Part shown: positions 8,262 to 17,838 of the stretch, piece after piece
Layout: each line of letters starts with the position of its first letter
Numbering within the stretch: the first letter of the stretch is position 1
NCBI RefSeq assembly: GCF_029240175.1
Contig: NZ_JARBTM010000002.1
Coordinates: 146,233 to 210,232 of the forward strand
From: Anaerosolibacter sp.
GTDB taxonomy: Bacteria > Bacillota > Clostridia > Peptostreptococcales > Thermotaleaceae
DNA: 64,000 bases
Direction of reading: 5' to 3'
Program-made: the position numbers and the translations under genes
The notes under the pieces: generated by a model
Told to the model about the DNA's origin: nothing
Database searches by the model: none
What the model saw: only the letters and a program-made list of their open reading frames with translations

Positions 8262-8387
8262 GAAGATCGCGACCAAGATTGAGATTGTAACCCAGGGTCA
8301 TCCTGCCCTTTTTCTGCTGATTTCTTGGGCCTTCGGGCGGGGGAACCCCGCCCCTACTGCCTTTCCTCAATCTTGATCTTGATCTGA
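8262..8387. repeat. GAGATC-hexamer palindromic repeat, copy 1
   Basis: The outer arms are runs of purine hexamers (AAGATC..AAGATTGAGATT at 8262-8286 and CAATCTTGATCTTGATCT at 8368-8385). They enclose a GC-rich inner hairpin, GGGCGGGG-GAA-CCCCGCCC (8335-8353). The same layout recurs at 16309-16424. It fills the gap between two convergent genes. A 40-codon frame from ATG 8254 runs through it but looks incidental. Confidence 0.65.
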
Positions 8388-8395
8388 ATACTTTC

Positions 8396-9310
8396 CTATA
8401 ACTTTGCCAGCTCTACTGCCAATTGGGCACCTACTTTGGCGTTATTATAAACCAGCTGAATATTGGATTCTAAGCTTTTGCCCCCTGTTAATGCCTTGAT
8501 TTTTGATAGAAGGAAGGGGGTTGTTTCTTTTCCCTTAATACCCGTCGATTCTGCTTCTCTTAGGGCATCTTCAATGGCATGATGAATGGCATCATAATCC
8601 ATCTCATAGGCTTCAGGGATCGGATTACCAATCACCATGCCACCCTTTAAATCAAGATCCCACTTTGCCTTTAACGCTTTGGCTAATTCTTTAGGGGTAT
8701 CTACACGATAATCAGCTTGGAAACCGCTTTTGCGGGTATAAAAAGCAGGAAAATCCTCTGTTTGATATCCTACCACGGGAACTCCATGGGTTTCTAGATA
8801 CTCAAGGGTTAAACCGATATCTAGGATAGATTTGGCCCCTGCGCATACCACCGCCACATTGGTGTTGGCCAACTCAGTTAAATCTGCAGAAACATCGAAG
8901 GTTTCCTGGGCATTACGGTGAACACCGCCGATACCACCTGTGACGAATACTTTGATACCTGCTAAAGCGGCAATAATCATAGTGGAAGCCACTGTGGTAG
9001 CACCATTGAGCTGCTTAGCCACAATGAAAGGTAAATCTCTTCGGCTAACCTTTAAAATATCTTGTCCTTTTCCCATATATTCTAGTTCTTCATCGGTGAG
9101 ACCTACCTTGAGCTTGCCATGAAGTATGCCGATGGTAGCTGGTACTGCACCATGTTCTCGAACGATTCCTTCAACCCTGCGTGCAGTTTCAATATTTTCA
9201 GGATAGGGCATTCCATGGGAGATAATGGTAGATTCCAAAGCAACCACTGGTTTTCCAGCAGCAAGGGCCTGTTGTACTTCGGGATGTATTTCTAAATATT
9301 GTTGATACAC
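8396..9310 (-). CDS. psuG: pseudouridine-5'-phosphate glycosidase
   Basis: PsuG splits pseudouridine 5'-phosphate to uracil and ribose 5-phosphate. The 304-residue protein matches the family along its whole length, with '[20 protein letters not shown]', '[10 protein letters not shown]' and '[11 protein letters not shown]'. The start is GTG 9310, behind GGAGTTGAT, and its first base is shared with the TAG stop of psuK (TAGTG), indicating translational coupling. The gene order kinase-then-glycosidase is the classical pseudouridine degradation pair. Confidence 0.93.
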   Translation of the reverse strand: MYQQYLEIHPEVQQALAAGKPVVALESTIISHGMPYPENIETARRVEGIVREHGAVPATIGILHGKLKVGLTDEELEYMGKGQDILKVSRRDLPFIVAKQLNGATTVASTMIIAALAGIKVFVTGGIGGVHRNAQETFDVSADLTELANTNVAVVCAGAKSILDIGLTLEYLETHGVPVVGYQTEDFPAFYTRKSGFQADYRVDTPKELAKALKAKWDLDLKGGMVIGNPIPEAYEMDYDAIHHAIEDALREAESTGIKGKETTPFLLSKIKALTGGKSLESNIQLVYNNAKVGAQLAVELAKL

Positions 9311-10410
9311 TAAATCAACTCCTTCATTATATTTTGAACGTTTTTGGCTGACATCATAGGATGTATGGTGTCTTTATGGGACAAAGCGAAAATTGAAGCG
9401 GCTGTGGCAAAGCGAGCGCTTTGATCTAGGGTGTATTTTTGCAGGAAACCAAAGACCAAGCCTGCCATAAATGCATCTCCAGCACCTGTAGCATTTACGA
9501 CATGGATTTCAGGTACCGATAAGAATCGGGTATGCTGGTGATCTCCATAACATATACCGTCTTTCCCCATGCTGATAAAGACCTGCTGTACACCCTGATT
9601 AAGAAAGTAATCACATGCTTTTTCTGCATCTAATGTGGAAACGATGGAGATCCCAGATAACACTTCTGCTTCATATTTGTTAGGTTTAATGGTATGAAAG
9701 GCTCCTATTATCTCTTTGACTTTCAGTGCTTTGCTGGTAGACACAGTATCTAAAAAGAAAAAGCAATCCTTAAAGTGGGTGATTAAGAATTCAATAGATG
9801 CTTGGGGTATGTTGGTATCTAGGACAATTAATTGTGCATTGTTAAGAATCGGTCCATGATTTTTCAAGAAATCTACAGAAAAGTTGTCGAAGATATCCAT
9901 ATGTGATACAGCTGCGGCCATATCACCATCATGATCTAGAATAGAAAGATAGGTAGACGTAGATGCATTTTTCAGCATGAGACAGTGATCCATATCGATG
10001 CCTGATGATCTGGATTCTTCCATAAGCTTTTTCCCATAAACATCATCCCCTACAGCAGAAAAAAGTTTCGTTTGAATGCCGAGTTTTACAAGGTTTTCTG
10101 CGATATTCCTTCCTACACCTCCAAGGGAAATACGGACATTGCCTGGGTTGGAATCTTTGAGTATCAAAGGTTTTGACACAAATCCTTGAATATCAATATT
10201 GGCTCCTCCTACCACAGCCACGTAGTCCGCCTCCTTTAGCACATAGCCTTTGCCGGCAATAAAACCCTTTTTTACGAGATTGGTAATATGAACGGCGGCA
10301 GAGGAACGGGTTATCCCTAAGGTATCTGCCAACTCTTGCTGAGAAATCATAGGATTCCTGCGGATGATATCTAATATCTCTTTTTCTCTTTCGGTCATAA
10401 TTTTCACCAA
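9310..10410 (-). CDS. psuK: pseudouridine kinase with N-terminal HTH domain
   Basis: A 366-residue PfkB-family sugar kinase that phosphorylates pseudouridine. Residues 5-60 form a winged helix-turn-helix ([20 protein letters not shown]), so the protein may also regulate transcription. The PfkB domain follows, with '[15 protein letters not shown]' near the start and the catalytic signature '[16 protein letters not shown]' (anion hole and Asp base) near the end. Start is GTG 10410, or the ATG four codons downstream at 10398, which has GGTGA 6 nt before it. An inverted repeat CTATTC-N12-GAATAG at 10453-10476 could be its operator. Confidence 0.9.
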   Translation of the reverse strand: MVKIMTEREKEILDIIRRNPMISQQELADTLGITRSSAAVHITNLVKKGFIAGKGYVLKEADYVAVVGGANIDIQGFVSKPLILKDSNPGNVRISLGGVGRNIAENLVKLGIQTKLFSAVGDDVYGKKLMEESRSSGIDMDHCLMLKNASTSTYLSILDHDGDMAAAVSHMDIFDNFSVDFLKNHGPILNNAQLIVLDTNIPQASIEFLITHFKDCFFFLDTVSTSKALKVKEIIGAFHTIKPNKYEAEVLSGISIVSTLDAEKACDYFLNQGVQQVFISMGKDGICYGDHQHTRFLSVPEIHVVNATGAGDAFMAGLVFGFLQKYTLDQSARFATAASIFALSHKDTIHPMMSAKNVQNIMKELI

Positions 10411-10482
10411 CTTTTGCTTATAATATAAACATATGATTATAAATAGTATATCCTATTCTATTGTATTTAGGAATAGACATTA

Positions 10483-10508
10483 AAAAAAAATCCCATTATG
10501 GGATTTTT
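10483..10508. terminator. rho-independent terminator of ferritin gene
   Basis: The palindrome AATCCCATTATGGGATT is flanked by A-runs on one side and T-runs on the other, so it works in both directions. It lies directly after the ferritin stop on the minus strand. Confidence 0.8.
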
Positions 10509-10511
10509 TCT

Positions 10512-11021
10512 TTATTCAGCAGCAGGTGGTGTAAAGACTCTTTGGGCCAGCTCTGCATCTAGCATATATAGGGCATTGGCATTGTCGCCAATCCGCTGAA
10601 GCTTTTTCACCAAGCCGTTAAACATAGATTCTTCTTCAACTTGCTCATCAATAAACCATTTTAGAAAACTGATGGTAGCATGCTCCCTCTCTTCCATGGC
10701 TAAGTCTGTAAGGGTATAAATACGCTTTGTGACAAACTGCTCATGCGCATAGGCATATTTGAATGCATCTAAAATGGAGGTAAAGTCACTTTTCGGTTCA
10801 TCTAAGGCAGATACCTTGGCTCTTCCATTCATTTCAATGATATAGTCAAAGAATTTCATAGCATGGAATTTTTCCTCTTCTGCCTGTACCCTGAAGAAAT
10901 TTGCAAATCCCATTAAATCCTCATCGGCACAATAGGAAGCCATAGAAAGATAAAGATTTGCAGAAAAGAGTTCATGTTTAACTTGTACATTTAATTCACT
11001 CATTAGTTTTTCGCTGATCAT
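10512..11021 (-). CDS. ftnA: ferritin
   Basis: A 169-residue non-haem ferritin that stores iron in a 24-subunit shell. Ferroxidase ligands are visible on the four-helix bundle: E17 region (QVKHELFSANLYLSMASY), the helix with EEEKFHAMKFFDYI, and 'EQVEEESM' in helix D. A strong AAAAAGGAGG precedes the ATG. Monocistronic, with its own terminator. The divergent histidine kinase is separated by a 420-bp AT-rich spacer. Iron storage here may be functionally related to the metal ATPase cluster at 40-49 kb, though the two are not linked. Confidence 0.95.
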   Translation of the reverse strand: MISEKLMSELNVQVKHELFSANLYLSMASYCADEDLMGFANFFRVQAEEEKFHAMKFFDYIIEMNGRAKVSALDEPKSDFTSILDAFKYAYAHEQFVTKRIYTLTDLAMEEREHATISFLKWFIDEQVEEESMFNGLVKKLQRIGDNANALYMLDAELAQRVFTPPAAE

Positions 11022-11441
11022 ATGTAATCCTCCTTTTTACTCTTATGTATTTCATACCACAAATTATTGCCATAAAACAAAAAACCGATTCCTACAAGAA
11101 TATAGTTTAACATAAAAGACATATTTTGTTAATCTAAATCGACAAATATTGAGCTAAGAAGATACGATATAAAAATAGACATCAGTTACATTCAGAAACT
11201 TTAAATTTTAGCCCAAATATCACATCACAAGACAAAAGTAGTTAATAATCGACAAAGGGTTTATGAAGAAAAATGAAGAATTCTAACACGAATCAAACAA
11301 TTTAATGATAGCAAAACCAAGTTGCCTAGATTAAAGTGTTTTTGATAAGTAGTACACTCTTATTTTTATCCAGATCATTGGATAGAAGTGCCACCATAGT
11401 ATATTGTGTCAAAAGGATTCATGATAAAAGGGGTGATTAAA
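11022..11441. other. AT-rich divergent intergenic region
   Basis: About 420 bp between ftnA and the histidine kinase. It is A/T-rich and must hold both promoters. No clear -35/-10 pair, operator or structured RNA was recognised. Several TTAAAT/TAGATT tracts are the only notable feature. Confidence 0.5.
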
Positions 11442-13802
11442 ATGAGATTCTCCTGTAATCGTAAGTTTACATGGATTGCATTATTACTTAGCATGATCAT
11501 CATTCTATATACTGTAAGAGCACCTGTTTTGGCTTTAAGGAACATAGAAAAGCATGTTTTGATTCTAAACTCCTATCATAAGGGATATAAGTGGACCGAT
11601 GATATGGTGAAGGGAATTGAAGATGTATTAAAGTCAGACCTAGAAAATATTAATTTGTCAGTGGAGTATCTTGATGGTAAAAGAGTTCACGGGGAACTAT
11701 ACTTTCAGAAGATCTATGAAATCTATAAGCATAAGTATGAATCAGAAAAGTTTGATATCATATTTACTACAGACAATGATGCGTTTTACTTTCTAAGAAA
11801 CTATGGACAGGAGCTTTTTCCAGGAGTACCTATTGTTTTCTGTGGAATGAATCATTTCCAAGATACAATGCTTGCTGAAAATCAGAACGTTACAGGTATT
11901 GCCGAAAATCCTGATATTAAGGGAACCATCGATTTGGCATTGAATCTACAGCCAAATACAAAACAGATATATTTTCTGTTTGATAATACCACAACAGGCA
12001 AACTCTTTAAGGCGTATACCAAAAGCCTATCCAATCAATATGAAGGAAAGGTTGAATTTATTATAGGCCATCATACCGATGTAACATCGGTTGCAAAAGA
12101 GGTCAGAGTACTCCCGAAGGATAGTATTATCTTCTTTCTCGCGTTATTGCAGGATCAAAAAGAATTTATGAGCTATGAGAGAGGTGCACAAATCATTAAA
12201 GCAAATAGTTCCGTACCTATATACAGTGCGTGGGAATTCATGATGGATTATGGCATTTTAGGTGGGAAGATGATTCATGGATATGACCATGGGGTTCAAG
12301 CAGGAAAGTTAGGATTAAGGATACTCATGGGTGAAGTCCCGGAGAATATTTCAGTCGTCAGACATACACCGAGCAAATATATTTTTAACTATCAGGAACT
12401 AAAAAGAGTTGGTCTTCCTATGAAGGACCTGCCACTAGGAAGCTTGATCTTGAATTTACCATCTGCTAGCTATGCCATACCAAAGAATATTATCTATATG
12501 GTAATAAGCAGTATAATCATTGCGCTAGCAAGTATTATCACTGTGCTGTTGAGATATATAAGAAAACTGCGAGAAACGAGAGAAGCCTTACGGGAAAATG
12601 AAGAACAGCTGAGAAACTTAATCAATGCCATGCCAGATTTCGTATGTTTTAAGGATGGGGAAGGACATTGGATAGAAGTGAATCATGCTTGCCAAGAGAT
12701 CTTTAGATTAGAAGGGATTGACTATAAAGGAAAACGGGATAAAGATTTGGCGGAGGAAGTAGCCTCTTGTGAAGGAGCGTTACTAACTTGTGAAAAAACA
12801 GATGAGATTGCATGGAGGAATGGAAGTATAACCTGGGACGAAGAGATGATTACAGGAAAAGATGGGGCAGAAAAAATCTATGATGTATGTAAGGTACCTC
12901 TATTTAAAGAGGATGGAAGTCGTAAAGGAATTGTTATCTTGGGGCGGGATATTACAAAACGAAAAAAGGATCATGAAAGAATACAGCAATTGAAAGAGGC
13001 GATAGAATATGACAAACTGAAGACAGAGTTTTTTGCTAATCTGTCCCATGAACTGCGAACGCCTATAAATTTGATTTTGGGAACGGTGCAGCTTTTGGAG
13101 ATGAATTTAAGAAGCAGAGAAATGTGTGACAGAGAGCCTGATATGGCGCGTCGAATGAGGATTGTGAAACAAAATTGTTTTAGACTGCTACGATTGGTAA
13201 ACAATCTCATTGACATTACAAAGGTTGATGCAGGATATTTAGAACTTGAGCTAGAAAATCAGAACATTGTAAGTATTATTGAGGATATCACCCTATCGGT
13301 TGCTGAATATACAGAACACCAAAATATACATCTTCAGTTTGATACAGAGGTTGAAGAGAAGAACATGCTTTGTGATCCTGACAAAATAGAACGTATCATG
13401 CTAAACTTGCTTTCCAATGCCATTAAGTTTTCAAAACCAGGAGGAGATATTTTCGTTAATATTTATGATCGAGGAGAAAATATAATAATCTCTGTAAAGG
13501 ATACTGGGATTGGTATTCATGCAGACAAACTGGATGTTGTGTTTGAACGGTTTCGCCAAGTGGATAAATCCTTTACAAGAAGCCATGAAGGCAGCGGCAT
13601 CGGATTGTCCCTTGTAAAATCTCTTGTGACACTTCATGGAAGAAGGATTACATTAGAAAGCGAATATGGTAAAGGCTGTGATTTTTTAATCGAGCTGCCG
13701 GTAAGAATACATGCAGGTAGGACATTTGAACAACAAGAGAGGATACCTGTGCAAAGTCGTGTGGAACGCATACATATAGAGTTTTCGGATATTTATGCCT
13801 AG
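11442..13802 (+). CDS. sensor histidine kinase with extracytoplasmic ABC-substrate-binding-like domain
   Basis: A 786-residue sensor kinase. The domain order is an N-terminal signal/TM helix (about residues 6-28), an extracellular ABC_sub_bind-like domain (about 35-340, beginning KHVLILNSYHKGYKWTDD), a second TM helix (355-380), a PAS domain (395-515), HisKA with the phospho-acceptor box FFANLSHELRTP, and HATPase_c with NLLSNAIKFS, DTGIGI and GSGIGLSLV. There is no receiver domain and no adjacent dedicated response regulator, so it is an orphan or signals to a distant partner. ATG 11442 was chosen because AAAGGGGTG lies just upstream; an earlier in-frame ATG at 11406 is weaker. The ligand is unknown. 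Confidence 0.88.
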   Translation: MRFSCNRKFTWIALLLSMIIILYTVRAPVLALRNIEKHVLILNSYHKGYKWTDDMVKGIEDVLKSDLENINLSVEYLDGKRVHGELYFQKIYEIYKHKYESEKFDIIFTTDNDAFYFLRNYGQELFPGVPIVFCGMNHFQDTMLAENQNVTGIAENPDIKGTIDLALNLQPNTKQIYFLFDNTTTGKLFKAYTKSLSNQYEGKVEFIIGHHTDVTSVAKEVRVLPKDSIIFFLALLQDQKEFMSYERGAQIIKANSSVPIYSAWEFMMDYGILGGKMIHGYDHGVQAGKLGLRILMGEVPENISVVRHTPSKYIFNYQELKRVGLPMKDLPLGSLILNLPSASYAIPKNIIYMVISSIIIALASIITVLLRYIRKLRETREALRENEEQLRNLINAMPDFVCFKDGEGHWIEVNHACQEIFRLEGIDYKGKRDKDLAEEVASCEGALLTCEKTDEIAWRNGSITWDEEMITGKDGAEKIYDVCKVPLFKEDGSRKGIVILGRDITKRKKDHERIQQLKEAIEYDKLKTEFFANLSHELRTPINLILGTVQLLEMNLRSREMCDREPDMARRMRIVKQNCFRLLRLVNNLIDITKVDAGYLELELENQNIVSIIEDITLSVAEYTEHQNIHLQFDTEVEEKNMLCDPDKIERIMLNLLSNAIKFSKPGGDIFVNIYDRGENIIISVKDTGIGIHADKLDVVFERFRQVDKSFTRSHEGSGIGLSLVKSLVTLHGRRITLESEYGKGCDFLIELPVRIHAGRTFEQQERIPVQSRVERIHIEFSDIYA

Positions 13803-13894
13803 ATTTAGAAAAAAATGCAAATGATAAAAAATTCAGAAAATTTTAATGAATTTAAAATTATTGAGGAGAGATTGTTTTTTATCGAGAATATTTA

Positions 13895-13903
13895 TGGTAC
13901 AAT
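13895..13903 (+). promoter_or_regulatory. extended -10 promoter candidate
   Basis: TGGTACAAT is an extended -10 box, about 57 bp before the PocR-kinase start. The -35 region is T-rich without a good hexamer. Confidence 0.4.
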
Positions 13904-13959
13904 GCTAATAAGTATAGAATGTGGACAAAGATTCAAAAGATCTCTTAGGGGGTGGGATA

Positions 13960-15228
13960 ATGGAGATAGTGCATCTAAGGGATATCATTGACGTAGAAAT
14001 TTTACAGGAAATTCAAGACAGATTTTCTGAAGCTACGGGTATTGCGGCAGTAACTGTAGATTTTAGGGGTAAGCCTATCACCAAGTATAGTAAGTTTTCC
14101 AGATTTTGCAGCCTAATCCGTGAAGTTGGCAGATGCAGAGATGCCTGTTATCAATCCGATGCCCATGGTGGGCTAGAGGCAGCAAGGAGAGAAGAACCTT
14201 ATATTTATCGATGCCATACGGGTTTGGTTGATTTTGCGATTCCCATTACGGTAAATGGACAATATATGGGATCTATCATGGCTGGACAAGCTAAGATTGA
14301 AGAAAGTGAACTCAATCGATTGGATCAGATTGTAAAGGAAGTACCAGGATGGAAAGACAAGGAAGAAATTAAGGCAGCTTACGATGAAATTCCAGTGACT
14401 TCTTATGACAAAATTGTTGGAGCAGCTCGATTGATGTTCTTGGTTTCTAACTATATGGTAGAAAAAGATATGATGAATTTAATGCAGGAAGAGTTGAATA
14501 CGAAGAATTTGAAGCTCATGGAGCAAGTGAAGGCCCGGGCAGAATTGGAACGGGCATTAAAGGATACCGAAATAAAGGCACTCCAATCCCAGATCAATCC
14601 ACATTTCTTGTTCAATGTGTTAAATACTGTCGGTAGGCTGGCCCTCATCGAGAAAGCGCCTAAGACCCAGGAAATCGTTTACGCTTTGGCAGAATTACTG
14701 CGATATATACTAAAAAATATTGATCAAATGGTGAAGTTAGAGGATGAGATTGCTCACATTGAAAGATACCTAAAAATACAGTCCGTTAGGTTTGGTGACC
14801 GTATTCAGTATGTATTAGATATTCCAGAATCCATAAGAAATATCACTGTACCTGCCATGCTTTTACAAACCCTCGTTGAAAACGCCATCAATCATGGATT
14901 GGAACCTAAGGAAGAACCGGGAACGATTAAGATCATTGGTTATGAATTGGAAGAGGATGCCGTGATCGAGATTATTGATGATGGCGTGGGCATGTCAAAA
15001 GAACGGCTTCATATGGTTCAAGATGAGCATCTAGATATGGGTGCCCTTAGTGAATCTACAGGCATCGGAATTAATAATGTCAACAAGCGACTCATCTATC
15101 ATTATGGATCAGAGTATAAGTTGAAAATTAAGAGTAAACCCCATGGGGGAACGAAAGTAAAAGTAAGGATCCCGATGAAAATAAGCAATAGGAGAGTTTC
15201 CCATGTGCAAAGTGCTGTTGGTCGATGA
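13960..15228 (+). CDS. PocR-domain histidine kinase (microcompartment regulator)
   Basis: A 422-residue cytoplasmic kinase. Residues 5-165 are a PocR sensory domain with conserved cysteines (FSRFCSLIREVGRCRDACYQ, YRCHTGLVDFAIPI). PocR-type domains are associated with regulation of B12/propanediol genes. A coiled coil and a LytS/YesM-type His_kinase domain (ALQSQINPHFLFNVLN, with the phospho-acceptor His) come next. The HATPase domain (VENAINHG, DDGVGM, GIGINNVNKRL) ends the protein. The ATG at 13960 follows GGGGGTGG; the upstream GTG at 13921 is not favoured. It overlaps the response-regulator gene by 26 bp and lies directly before the pdu-type operon, which it probably controls. Confidence 0.9.
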   Translation: MEIVHLRDIIDVEILQEIQDRFSEATGIAAVTVDFRGKPITKYSKFSRFCSLIREVGRCRDACYQSDAHGGLEAARREEPYIYRCHTGLVDFAIPITVNGQYMGSIMAGQAKIEESELNRLDQIVKEVPGWKDKEEIKAAYDEIPVTSYDKIVGAARLMFLVSNYMVEKDMMNLMQEELNTKNLKLMEQVKARAELERALKDTEIKALQSQINPHFLFNVLNTVGRLALIEKAPKTQEIVYALAELLRYILKNIDQMVKLEDEIAHIERYLKIQSVRFGDRIQYVLDIPESIRNITVPAMLLQTLVENAINHGLEPKEEPGTIKIIGYELEEDAVIEIIDDGVGMSKERLHMVQDEHLDMGALSESTGIGINNVNKRLIYHYGSEYKLKIKSKPHGGTKVKVRIPMKISNRRVSHVQSAVGR

Positions 15229-16240
15229 CGAATATTTGGAGCGGGAGGCACTGAAGATCATACTCCATGAAGAACTAGAGGGGATAATGGTAGTTGGGGA
15301 AGCTTCTACAGGAAGAAAAGCCATAGAATTGTGTGAAACTCAGAATCCAGATATGATTTTCATGGATATTCGAATGCCTGGAATGGATGGGCTTGAAGCA
15401 ACGGAGATCATTAAAAGCCGATACCGAGAGAAAATCATCATTATTCTCACGGCCTATGATGATTTTCGATATGCCCAGAAAGCCATAAAAGCAGGTGCGG
15501 ATGATTACATATTAAAACCTGCTCGACCTGCAGATCTTGTAGAAGCTGTAAAAAAACATAAGAAATTAAAAGAGAGCTTTAAAGAAGCTCGAGCGTTGAA
15601 TATTGATGAATTGATTCATCAGATTCATGCAGAGGATTATAAGAGCGCAAAAGAGAAACTGAAAGTTGTGACCCATCAATTGATTCGTTTATATGGAGAA
15701 CAACAGGAGCAGCTAAAAGAAAACGCCCAGATGATTGTGAAGAAAATGTTGGAAGCTTGTGAACATAAGGGTCTAAAGCCTATGCAGCACTGGGATAAGG
15801 GAAGTAGTCCCCTTGAAGGAATCACTTTGTTTACGGTTAAAGAAAGATTGGCGCAGATATTAGATCATGTATTTGAAGAGATTGTCCATGGAAAAGCTGT
15901 AGAAGATCATAAAGAAATTTACGCCATATTAAATTACATTGAAAAAAACATTCATCGACACATTACCTTGGAAGAAGCTGCAGAATATGTGCATTTGAGT
16001 TCCTATTACCTCAGTAAGCTTTTTAAAAAGGAACTAAACATAAATTTTATTCAGTATGTGACCGAGAGAAGGATGGAAAGAGCCAAGGAATTATTAGAAC
16101 ATACCGATTTACCGATTTTGAATATCGCATTGGATTTGTCTTATCATGAACCCAATTATTTTAGCAAGGTCTTTAAGAAAGTGGTAGGGATGACGCCTAC
16201 GGAATATAGAGAGTCGAAAGAAAAAGAAAAAAGTCAATAA
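15203..16240 (+). CDS. AraC-type response regulator
   Basis: A 345-residue response regulator. Residues 1-120 are a receiver domain with the acidic pocket DDE, phospho-acceptor Asp in FMDIRMPGMDG, and the conserved LTAYDD and Lys in ILKPA. A variable middle segment follows. The C-terminal 100 residues contain a double helix-turn-helix of the AraC family ('ITLEEAAEYVHLSSYYLSKL', 'YHEPNYFSKVFKKVVGMTP'). It is translationally overlapped with the PocR kinase. Its position, ending 470 bp before pduA, suggests it activates the microcompartment operon. Confidence 0.92.
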   Translation: MCKVLLVDDEYLEREALKIILHEELEGIMVVGEASTGRKAIELCETQNPDMIFMDIRMPGMDGLEATEIIKSRYREKIIIILTAYDDFRYAQKAIKAGADDYILKPARPADLVEAVKKHKKLKESFKEARALNIDELIHQIHAEDYKSAKEKLKVVTHQLIRLYGEQQEQLKENAQMIVKKMLEACEHKGLKPMQHWDKGSSPLEGITLFTVKERLAQILDHVFEEIVHGKAVEDHKEIYAILNYIEKNIHRHITLEEAAEYVHLSSYYLSKLFKKELNINFIQYVTERRMERAKELLEHTDLPILNIALDLSYHEPNYFSKVFKKVVGMTPTEYRESKEKEKSQ

Positions 16241-16254
16241 CCAATTAGCGTTGA

Positions 16255-16295
16255 AAACACCTACAGGATACAGTGTATCACTTAGGTGTTTTTTT
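16255..16295 (+). terminator. rho-independent terminator after the response regulator
   Basis: AACACCT and AGGTGTT form the stem, with TTTTTTTG following. This separates the regulatory pair from the pdu transcript. Confidence 0.75.
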
Positions 16296-16308
16296 GTTGT
16301 CGAAAAAC

Positions 16309-16424
16309 TGAGATTGAGATCAAGATCGAGATTAAGGTTGTAGGGAACAGATATATCTGTTCGGCTGTAGGGCGATTTAAGAATCGCCCGCTTTTTCTCA
16401 ATCTTGATCTCGATCTTAATCTTA
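16309..16424. repeat. GAGATC-hexamer palindromic repeat, copy 2
   Basis: The left arm is GAGATTGAGATCAAGATCGAG onward (16309-16335). The right arm is CTCAATCTTGATCTCGATCT onward (16397-16423). Two inner hairpins are visible: ACAGATATATCTGT and GGGCGATT-TAAG-AATCGCCC. The arrangement matches copy 1 at 8262-8387, including the CTTTxxCTCAATCTTGATCT boundary. Spurious frames run through it on both strands. Confidence 0.7.
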
Positions 16425-16517
16425 TTTGTACAAGATTTTACCCAATGACAGCAAAAAAATATCATGATTTATACCATGACAAAATGTTGCCGTAATAGGG
16501 TAAAAAAATACCTGTAT

Positions 16518-16557
16518 CGTGTATACACGGCCACAAATCATTGTCTGTTGAAGACAA
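16518..16557. promoter_or_regulatory. candidate operator palindromes upstream of the pdu-type operon
   Basis: CGTGTATACACG (16518-16529) is a perfect 12-bp palindrome, and TTGTCT-N5-AGACAA (16541-16557) is an inverted repeat. Both lie within 60 bp upstream of the best promoter. They are candidate binding sites for the response regulator or a second regulator; the assignment is by position only. Confidence 0.35.
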
Positions 16558-16573
16558 ATACGTATCAAGGCAA

Positions 16574-16602
16574 TTGGCTCTAAAAATAGAAATTATTAAT
16601 AA
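16574..16602 (+). promoter_or_regulatory. promoter candidate for the pdu-type operon
   Basis: TTGGCT (16574-16579) and TAATAA (16597-16602) are separated by exactly 17 bp. The boxes are imperfect, as expected for an activator-dependent promoter. The leader to pduA is about 100 nt and no B12 riboswitch signature was found in it. Confidence 0.45.
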
Positions 16603-16708
16603 ACATATAGCAAGTCACCATAGACGAGCTTAAAGGGCAAACGTTTTGCGGTGGGTGTATGTTAAAAAGCCATAGGGCTTAAATAAAAACAAAAAGGGGG
16701 CATTTTAA

Positions 16709-16981
16709 ATGACCAAGGAAGCATTAGGCATGGTAGAAACAAAAGGATTGGTAGGCGCTGTTGAAGCAGCTGATGCAATGGTAAAAGCAGCCAATGTTGC
16801 GTTAGTTGGCTACGAAAAAATTGGATCAGGTCTTGTAACCGTGATGGTAAGAGGTGATGTTGGTGCGGTAAAGGCTGCTACAGATGCAGGTGCTGCGGCT
16901 GCTCAAAAAGTGGGAGAGGTTGTTTCTGTCCATGTAATCCCAAGACCACACACAGACGTTGAGAAAATATTGCCAAGATAG
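16709..16981 (+). CDS. pduA: microcompartment shell protein, PduA-type BMC-H
   Basis: A 90-residue single-domain BMC shell protein that forms hexameric tiles. It has the family core ([20 protein letters not shown], '[11 protein letters not shown]', 'VIPRPH'). The pore-lining region '[16 protein letters not shown]' matches PduA, which admits diols and keeps aldehyde in. First gene of the operon, behind an AAAAAGGGGGC ribosome binding site. It is nearly identical in pattern to the second copy at 23544. Confidence 0.95.
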   Translation: MTKEALGMVETKGLVGAVEAADAMVKAANVALVGYEKIGSGLVTVMVRGDVGAVKAATDAGAAAAQKVGEVVSVHVIPRPHTDVEKILPR

Positions 16982-17013
16982 TAAACATGCAAATTTAATG
17001 GAGGTGTAAAAAA

Positions 17014-17805
17014 ATGAAAGATCAATTGATTGAAAAGATAATGGAAGAAGTAATGAAAAAGGTAGACCAGCCAAAGGCAGAAGTGAAGGCTGAAGAATGT
17101 AAGCCACAGCAAAAGTTTTGCGGATTGACAGAGTTTGTAGGTACTGCTATCGGAGATAGTATTGGTCTAGTTATTGCGAATGTAGACAATCAGCTTCATG
17201 AAGCAATGGGATTAGATAAAAAATATCGTTCTATCGGCATTTTAGGCGCCCGTACTGGAGCAGGTCCTCATATCTTAGCTGCTGATGAAGCGGTAAAAGC
17301 TACAAATACTGAAATCATCAAAATCGAGCTTGCTAGAGATACAAAGGGCGGCGCAGGCCATGGCTGTTTAATTATCTTTGGAGCAGAAGATGTTTCTGAC
17401 GCAAAGAGAGCAGTTGAAGTAGCGTTAAAAGAACTAGACAGAACCTTTGGAGATGTTTATGCCAACGACGCAGGTCACTTGGAGTTCCAATATACTGCAA
17501 GAGCCAGCTATGCATGTAACAAAGCATTTAATGCACCATTAGGAAAAGCATTTGGACTAATCGTAGGCGCTCCTGCTGCAATCGGTGTTCTTATTGCTGA
17601 TACAGCTGTAAAGGCTGCCAATGTGGATGTAATCGGTTATGCTTCACCAGCAGGCGGAACGAGCTTCTCCAATGAGGTAATCCTATTCATCAGCGGAGAT
17701 TCAGGTGCTGTAAGACAGTCTATCATCGCAGCGAGAGAAGTAGGCGTGAAGCTTCTTGGAACCCTTGGCGAAGAACCAAAGCCAGTAACAGTTCCTTATA
17801 TATAA
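17014..17805 (+). CDS. pduB: microcompartment trimeric shell protein PduB
   Basis: A 263-residue tandem BMC-domain (BMC-T) shell protein. The N-terminal amphipathic helix DQLIEKIMEEVMKKVD is the type of peptide that in PduB links the cargo to the shell. The two BMC halves follow ('FVGTAIGDSIGLVIANVD' ... 'KAFGLIVGAPAAIGVLIADTA'). Family length is about 270, so it is complete. A GGAGGTG site lies 8 nt upstream. It is co-transcribed with pduA and pduC. Confidence 0.95.
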   Translation: MKDQLIEKIMEEVMKKVDQPKAEVKAEECKPQQKFCGLTEFVGTAIGDSIGLVIANVDNQLHEAMGLDKKYRSIGILGARTGAGPHILAADEAVKATNTEIIKIELARDTKGGAGHGCLIIFGAEDVSDAKRAVEVALKELDRTFGDVYANDAGHLEFQYTARASYACNKAFNAPLGKAFGLIVGAPAAIGVLIADTAVKAANVDVIGYASPAGGTSFSNEVILFISGDSGAVRQSIIAAREVGVKLLGTLGEEPKPVTVPYI

Positions 17806-17838
17806 AAAGTCAGTAGCATATAAAGGAGGGAAAACGGA

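Noticed and set aside
8247..8373. Short frames after AGGAGG at 8239 (ATG 8247 and ATG 8254)
   Set aside because: They run only 11 and 40 codons through the palindromic repeat and show no coding character.
16109..16495. Frames on both strands through 16.1-16.5 kb with repeated EIKIE/NLDLDLN residues
   Set aside because: They result from translating the hexamer arms of the palindromic repeat; no ribosome binding sites.
16603..16708. Possible cobalamin riboswitch in the pduA leader
   Set aside because: No B12-box or other cobalamin-aptamer consensus was seen; control by the two-component pair is more likely.
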